Shown one piece after another: positions 59,867 to 64,000 of a stretch of 64,000 bases of DNA. The notes under the pieces were generated by a model that saw nothing but the letters and a program-made list of their open reading frames with translations, was not told the origin of the DNA and made no database searches. The stretch comes from Yersinia aldovae ATCC 35236. GTDB lineage: Bacteria; Pseudomonadota; Gammaproteobacteria; Enterobacterales; Enterobacteriaceae. The stretch is taken from positions 81,687 through 145,686 of the forward strand of contig NZ_ACCB01000005.1 in NCBI RefSeq assembly GCF_000173735.1, given 5' to 3'. Positions within the stretch are counted from its first letter, which is position 1. Each line of letters starts with the position of its first letter. Made by a program: the position numbers and the translations under genes.

Positions 59867-60994
59867 CTAATAGATTATACTCGAAAAACGTGCTAGAGAA
59901 AAAGCCGAAATATCAATAGGTGATGGTTTATCCTGAGCGAATAGTGATGCTACTTCTCCCAGAGCAGTCGCGAATTTAAATCCATGACCACTTAAACCAC
60001 TTACTACCATAATATTGTTATTGCCTGGCAGCGTATCGATAATGAAATCTTCGTCAGGACTCATATCGTAACTGCACGCAGCACCGTGCAAACAAACGCC
60101 GACACCCGGTAAGTAGTTACGTAAGAAACCAAAGACTTCGGTGCCGTCCTCAGCATAACTGCCAAACGGTTTACGTTGTGCGGCGGATTCAATGGGCTGA
60201 CCGCCATTATGTTTACCAAGTTTGAGTTCATCATTCTGAGATGGGAAGCCGTAGTAGTGGATATGATCTGGTGTTTCGATCGTAAATGCCGGGAAATGGT
60301 TATTTTCACTGTAGCGGCCATCAGCCTGATGCCAGGAAAACACCTTGCGGATCGGGGTTATTGGCAAGTCAGGAATTAACTCTTTCACCCAAGTACCGGC
60401 GGTCACCACCACTTTATGGGCACTGTAGGTACCATCGATGGTCACAACATCAATACCCTTATCGAATGGCTCGATAGCGGTGACCGGGCAATTGAATAGA
60501 ATCCCACAACCCGCCTCAGTGACTGCATTGATCAGGGTTTTGATCGCCAATTCTGAACGCAAATAACCAGCCTGAGGCTCAAACACGCCGATATAGTTAT
60601 CTGGCACAGTAAATACCGGCCACTTTTCGCGGATTTGTGCGGCGGTTAATATTTCTACTGGTAAATCATATTGTTGTGCACTTTGTCTGGCGTTGTTTAG
60701 AAATGTTGAGTCATCGGGACCGAGATTAACCACTCCACTGGCATGGAATAATTTTTCGCCTGTTTGCAGTGATAACTGATCCCACAACATTTGAGCACGT
60801 AATACTAAAGGAACATATTTATCCCCTTCACCATACGCATGACGAATGATTCGTGTGTCGCCATGATGACTGCCAGCCTGATGTGGTGGCATGGCACTGT
60901 CAATTATTAATACTTTTAGACCCGCTTGTGTGGCGTAGTAACCCGTAGCTGAGCCAACTGAACCGCTACCGATAACAATTAAATCATAATCCAT
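59867..60994 (-). CDS. solA: N-methyl-L-tryptophan oxidase
   Basis: Flavoenzyme of the monomeric sarcosine oxidase family that demethylates N-methyl-L-tryptophan, giving formaldehyde and H2O2. 375 residues. N-terminal dinucleotide fold [37 protein letters not shown] substrate/FAD loop; Cys307 in [13 protein letters not shown] for covalent FAD; C-terminal [17 protein letters not shown]. Colinear with E. coli SolA (372). Confidence 0.95.
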   Translation of the reverse strand: MDYDLIVIGSGSVGSATGYYATQAGLKVLIIDSAMPPHQAGSHHGDTRIIRHAYGEGDKYVPLVLRAQMLWDQLSLQTGEKLFHASGVVNLGPDDSTFLNNARQSAQQYDLPVEILTAAQIREKWPVFTVPDNYIGVFEPQAGYLRSELAIKTLINAVTEAGCGILFNCPVTAIEPFDKGIDVVTIDGTYSAHKVVVTAGTWVKELIPDLPITPIRKVFSWHQADGRYSENNHFPAFTIETPDHIHYYGFPSQNDELKLGKHNGGQPIESAAQRKPFGSYAEDGTEVFGFLRNYLPGVGVCLHGAACSYDMSPDEDFIIDTLPGNNNIMVVSGLSGHGFKFATALGEVASLFAQDKPSPIDISAFSLARFSSIIY

Positions 60995-61168
60995 ATTTGT
61001 ACACTCCGGGGTATCGTCTGCCTTGGCTGCGGTATTTATCGTAGCAACAATCGCCAGTGGCTATAAATAAAAGTGAGTGGCAGTAACGATAAAAATTAAA
61101 ACGACAGTAATAGCACGGGAAAGGGGAGAGAAAAGAGATGTTGCGCTTTTCACTGGAGGAACGGTTAA

Positions 61169-61201
61169 TAAAAAGGCACCAAGTAGAATTCACTGGTGCC
61201 T
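61169..61201 (-). terminator. Terminator of bssS
   Basis: Eight-bp stem aggcacca/tggtgcct with a 12-nt loop; five T follow on the minus strand. It lies 40 bp past the bssS stop. Confidence 0.8.
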
Positions 61202-61241
61202 GTTTATAGGTACATTGAAAATATTAACTGGTGAATAAGAA

Positions 61242-61496
61242 CTAATGTTTACGGTGGTCAAGGTCTTGATATTCTGATGACTCAATTTTAGCAATGCCTG
61301 CTTCTAAAATATTAATTAATTGGCGTGCAACATCGGTCGTCAGCCAAAGCGTCCTATCGACCAATGCATCCTCGGGTGGCTGATCCAAAGAAGACAGATA
61401 ATGAAGACGTATCATCATCGCGTCGTATACATCTACCGTGCTGATATCCCAGCCTACAAGCGGGTGAGTCTGAATAACTTCATCGTTTCTGTCCAT
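61242..61496 (-). CDS. bssS: Biofilm regulator BssS
   Basis: 84-residue small soluble protein reported to affect biofilm and indole/AI-2 signalling in E. coli. Starts MDRNDEVIQTHPLVGWDIST (E. coli MEKNNEVIQTHPLVGWDIST) and has LWLTTDVARQLINILEAGIA and AKIES. GAAGGGG lies 6 nt before the ATG. Own terminator. Confidence 0.95.
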   Translation of the reverse strand: MDRNDEVIQTHPLVGWDISTVDVYDAMMIRLHYLSSLDQPPEDALVDRTLWLTTDVARQLINILEAGIAKIESSEYQDLDHRKH

Positions 61497-61764
61497 AAAG
61501 ACCCCTTCTATAGTAGTTACTGACTGGAGTGACTAATGAGGATCAATGCGGCTCATGAGCAGGTGAGCTTTTTTAGTATACGCAACCCGCAATGAATTTG
61601 GAGATTATTAGGAAATCTTTACAAATTATTTATTATCTGTTGATTTATTCATCGGGGGAGTGAAATGAGGTTAATAAAAAAGTATGCGGGGAAAAAGGGA
61701 AAGATTTGACGCTGGAATAAAAAAGCCGAGGAACGACTCCCCGGCAAAAATAGCATTAATTGGG
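61497..61764. other. bssS promoter / dinI terminator gap
   Basis: About 270 bp with no gene apart from the dinI terminator at 61725-61745. Confidence 0.4.
61725..61745 (-). terminator. Terminator of dinI
   Basis: Stem gccg(a)gg/cc(c)cggc around acgact; six T on the minus strand. Confidence 0.75.
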
Positions 61765-62010
61765 TTACTCCGCGTCGAACCAGTCGTCAGCGCTTTCCCA
61801 TATTTCTTGTAATATTTCAGAAATCAGATCTTTATCCGTTTTAGCTCCGCCTAAAACAGAAAGATTATTCGCCCCGGCATAACGCACTTGTACCGCAGTG
61901 GTGGTGTCGGGGAATTTGGTATTTAGCCGTTTGCTCAATTCATCGGTTAGCGCTTCAATTGCACCTGCGGGTAACTGATTTTTTCTATCAATACTGACTT
62001 CAACACGCAT
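61765..62010 (-). CDS. dinI: DNA-damage-inducible protein DinI
   Basis: 81-residue acidic protein that stabilises RecA filaments and tunes LexA/UmuD cleavage. Starts MRVEVSIDRKNQLPAGAIEA (E. coli MRIEVTIAKTSPLPAGAIDA) with the acidic C-terminal helix LISEILQEIWESADDWFDAE. GGAGGGG precedes the ATG. A LexA box lies just upstream. Confidence 0.95.
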   Translation of the reverse strand: MRVEVSIDRKNQLPAGAIEALTDELSKRLNTKFPDTTTAVQVRYAGANNLSVLGGAKTDKDLISEILQEIWESADDWFDAE

Positions 62011-62033
62011 ATTTGCCCCTCCGAATGTTTATA

Positions 62034-62049
62034 CTGGTTATTTATACAG
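62034..62049. promoter_or_regulatory. LexA box of dinI
   Basis: On the minus strand ctgtataaataaccag, one mismatch from CTGT-N8-ACAG and the same 16 bases remembered for the E. coli dinI operator. Confidence 0.88.
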
Positions 62050-62091
62050 TGTAAGTGTTCGGGTTGCAAGTGACTGATATAGAAAATCAGT

Positions 62092-62120
62092 AACCGGAGA
62101 GATGATTATTCTCTCCGGTT
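62092..62120 (-). terminator. Terminator of pyrC
   Basis: Perfect 10-bp stem aaccggagag/ctctccggtt with a 9-nt loop, 8 bp past the pyrC stop; weak T-run. Confidence 0.65.
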
Positions 62121-62127
62121 ATGGCTA

Positions 62128-63174
62128 TCAGCTTTTGACTGACCAGTTAATGGTCTGACCGGCAAGGAATGGAATCACGGACTCATGGCCGAGCAGGATC
62201 TCGTCCGGCTGTTGGAAAGGTGTTCGAACCAACTCAACAAAGTCTTCATTAACCGGCAAGCCATAGAAACGCGGGCCATTTAAGGAACAGAAAGCTTCCA
62301 AATGCGGTAAGGCATTTAACTCTTCAAACACCGTCGCATACGCGGGCAGGGCTGCCGGGGCATTGAAGACCCCAGCACAGCCACAAGATGACTCTTTGCG
62401 TAGCTTCATATGAGGGGCAGAGTCGGTGCCGAGGAAAAAGCGGTCAGAGCCGCTGGCAGCCGCCTGACGTAATGCTTCCTGATGAGTACTGCGTTTCAGT
62501 ATAGGCAGACAGAATAGGTGAGGGCGAATGCCTCCAACCAGCATATGATTGCGGTTAAACATCAAATGCTGTGGAGTGATGGTTGCACCAAGGAAACGAT
62601 TGCCTGCCAATACATAGTCTGCTGCATCTTTGGTTGTTATATGCTCAAAAACAATTTTCAATTCCGGAAATTTTTGGCGCAGAGGTTCCAAAACTTGATC
62701 AATGAAACGGGCTTCGCGGTCGAAAATATCAACGGCAGCGTCTGTGACTTCGCCGTGAATCAACAGTGGCATACCTATTTTTTGCATTTGTTCAAACAGC
62801 GGATAAATTGCCGGGATATCGGAAACACCGTGGTTTGAATTGGTGGTCGCGTTGGCGGGATAAAGTTTTGCCGCAGTAAATACACTTTGCTCAAAGCCTG
62901 TGGTTAGCTCTCTGGCATCAAGGGTATTGGTCAGATAACACGTCATCAGCGGAGTGAATTTATGCCCGGCTGGCACGGCTGCCAGAATACGTTCCCGATA
63001 AGCGATAGCCGCAGCCACGGAGGTTATTGGGGGGGCCAGATTAGGCATGACAATCGCCCTGGCAAAAACCTCAGAAGTATAGGGCAGCACGGTACTGAGC
63101 ATCTCATCATCACGTAAATGAATGTGCCAGTCATCCGGGCGGCGAATTTTCAGGGTTTGGGGTTGTGCAGTCAT
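62128..63174 (-). CDS. pyrC: Dihydroorotase
   Basis: Third step of pyrimidine synthesis: carbamoyl aspartate to dihydroorotate. 348 residues (E. coli 348). Zinc site [13 protein letters not shown] at 16-28, carboxylated lysine in [15 protein letters not shown], His ligands in [10 protein letters not shown] and [10 protein letters not shown]. Catalytic Asp in LGTDSAPH. Start [20 protein letters not shown] matches E. coli [26 protein letters not shown] ribosome site precedes it; upstream a TATAAA followed by a C-run could support pyrimidine-sensed start-site switching, as in E. coli, but this is not shown. Confidence 0.97.
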   Translation of the reverse strand: MTAQPQTLKIRRPDDWHIHLRDDEMLSTVLPYTSEVFARAIVMPNLAPPITSVAAAIAYRERILAAVPAGHKFTPLMTCYLTNTLDARELTTGFEQSVFTAAKLYPANATTNSNHGVSDIPAIYPLFEQMQKIGMPLLIHGEVTDAAVDIFDREARFIDQVLEPLRQKFPELKIVFEHITTKDAADYVLAGNRFLGATITPQHLMFNRNHMLVGGIRPHLFCLPILKRSTHQEALRQAAASGSDRFFLGTDSAPHMKLRKESSCGCAGVFNAPAALPAYATVFEELNALPHLEAFCSLNGPRFYGLPVNEDFVELVRTPFQQPDEILLGHESVIPFLAGQTINWSVKS

Positions 63175-63375
63175 TCAACGTGCTCCGCAGTCTTGGTGAG
63201 ATATCGGGGGTTTTTATACTGTAACTGGAATGTTTCGGCGGGGTCAAAGGATAAGCGGAAAGTGACCTGGATGCATCTGATTGTTGGCGTTAAGTTGAAA
63301 ACAATGCAAAAAAGGCATCTTATAGAGATGTTAGAGGAAAGATTGCCCCACAGGGTGGACGAGTGTTTTGCTGCA

Positions 63376-63553
63376 TATACTCCACAGCTTTCAAAATGCA
63401 GGAAGGTCGCAGGGGAGATAAACCGAGGCGCTGACTCAGTAAGTGAGTCGGGTGACGACTCTATTTGCAGTGGCCTCAAAGAGCTGAGATCTCATGATGG
63501 GCCAGGTAACGAGAGCCGCCAATACACCTAAAGCGTGAAAGACGGCGGGTATA
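63376..63553. repeat. ERIC/YPAL-like palindromic repeat, copy 5
   Basis: About 178 bp between pyrC and the monooxygenase gene. Left end tatactccacagctttcaaa, right end gcgtgaaagacggcgggtat are imperfect inverted copies. Contains gtaagtgagtcggg and tgcaggaaggtcgcag, close to copy 3. It ends 33 bp before the next start codon. Confidence 0.65.
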
Positions 63554-63586
63554 AGCAGATTAAATGTATAGCATGGGAGAATAACG

Positions 63587-63874
63587 ATGGAAGTCCGTGT
63601 CATCGCCAGTTTAGTGGCAAAATCCGAATGTATTGATGATGTGAAACAAGCGGCTCATCAGGTTATAGAGCCGAGCCGCGAGGAGAAAGGAAATCTGCAA
63701 TATGATCTCCACGCTGAAAGCGATCAGAAAGGTTCTTTTGTCTTTTTCGAGCGTTGGGCGTCTGACGATGCATTGGAAAAACATAATCATACGGAACACT
63801 TTAAACGGTTTGTGAAAGCGATTGAGGGCAAGTTAGAAAGTCTCGAGATCAAAAGAGTAAAGCAGATAGCCTGA
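63587..63874 (+). CDS. Antibiotic-biosynthesis-monooxygenase (ABM) domain protein
   Basis: 95 residues, dimeric ferredoxin-like ABM fold as in YgiN quinol monooxygenase and the AI-2-related LsrG. Starts MEVRVIASLVAKSECIDDVK; core EPSREEKGNLQYDLHAESD and FVFFERWASDDALEKHNHTEH. GGGAG lies 7 nt before ATG 63587. The specific substrate is unknown. An ERIC/YPAL-like element forms most of its upstream region. Confidence 0.8.
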   Translation: MEVRVIASLVAKSECIDDVKQAAHQVIEPSREEKGNLQYDLHAESDQKGSFVFFERWASDDALEKHNHTEHFKRFVKAIEGKLESLEIKRVKQIA

Positions 63875-64000
63875 TAGAACACGATTGTCAGTGAGTTCGT
63901 GACAATAAAAATCTATGGTCACCCCCGTTTTTGCAACACCGATTTTGATTTATGATGGGCTTGCGTAAATCTATTCGGCGTCTGGTGGACAAGGATGTCT
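63875..64000. other. Window end, no gene assigned
   Basis: 126 bp after the ABM gene; no coding signal, terminator or RNA recognised before the window stops. Confidence 0.4.

Overview
The window is a chromosomal segment of an enterobacterium, most likely a Yersinia, probably of the pseudotuberculosis/pestis group. The gene order largely follows the Escherichia coli 20-24 min region (ompF-asnS-pncB-pepN-pyrD-zapC-ycbX-rlmL-uup-pqiABC-rmf-fabA-lonH-matP-ompA-sulA-sxy-yccS-yccF-helD-mgsA-yccT-yccU-hspQ-rlmI-acyP-tusE-tRNA-Ser, then mdoCGH-yceK-mdtG-lpxL-trhO-yceO-solA-bssS-dinI-pyrC). Yersinia is suggested by the protein sequences as I remember them, by a YenI/YenR-like quorum-sensing pair, and by at least five copies of a 160-200 bp palindromic repeat of the ERIC/YPAL type. 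The species is inferred from memory, not from a database search.

Layout. 1-34.5 kb is conserved core: a porin fragment, asparaginyl-tRNA synthetase, NAD salvage, pyrimidine synthesis, aminopeptidase N, ribosomal RNA methylation, an ABC-F ATPase, the PqiABC envelope lipid-transport operon, ribosome hibernation factor, unsaturated fatty-acid synthesis, Ter-macrodomain protein MatP, OmpA, the SOS inhibitor SulA, competence regulator Sxy, helicase IV and several small house-keeping genes. 34.5-43.5 kb is accessory and partly decayed: a DUF1622 membrane protein behind an operator-like palindrome, a YbdG mechanosensitive channel, a wreck of a CcmF/NrfE-type gene, a broken luxR overlapping an intact convergent luxI, an EamA exporter, NhaP2, and a small unknown gene. 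43.5-63.2 kb returns to core order (osmoregulated periplasmic glucans, drug efflux, lipid A acylation, tRNA hydroxylation, AI-2 export, SolA, BssS, DinI, PyrC) with Yersinia-type insertions: a VOC protein, a POT peptide transporter, DoxX, a RcsA-like regulator and a response-regulator remnant.

How genes work together. pqiABC is an overlapping operon. mdoG-mdoH are translationally coupled, with mdoC divergent. sulA and dinI both carry LexA boxes and belong to the SOS regulon. pyrD and pyrC are two steps of one pathway; pyrD has a PurR-like box. fabA has a FabR-like palindrome.

Most noteworthy: an in-frame hexanucleotide tandem repeat giving (Lys-Gly)14 inside PqiA; three genes broken by small indels (mgsA and luxR in A-runs, mdoC in an A-run directly after its start codon); luxR carries a second frame change. 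These could be true pseudogenes, switchable tracts or sequencing errors. Two genes too short for ordinary ORF calling, rmf and yceO, are also present. I saw no prophage, IS element or CRISPR array, and nothing that I would call a wholly new system.
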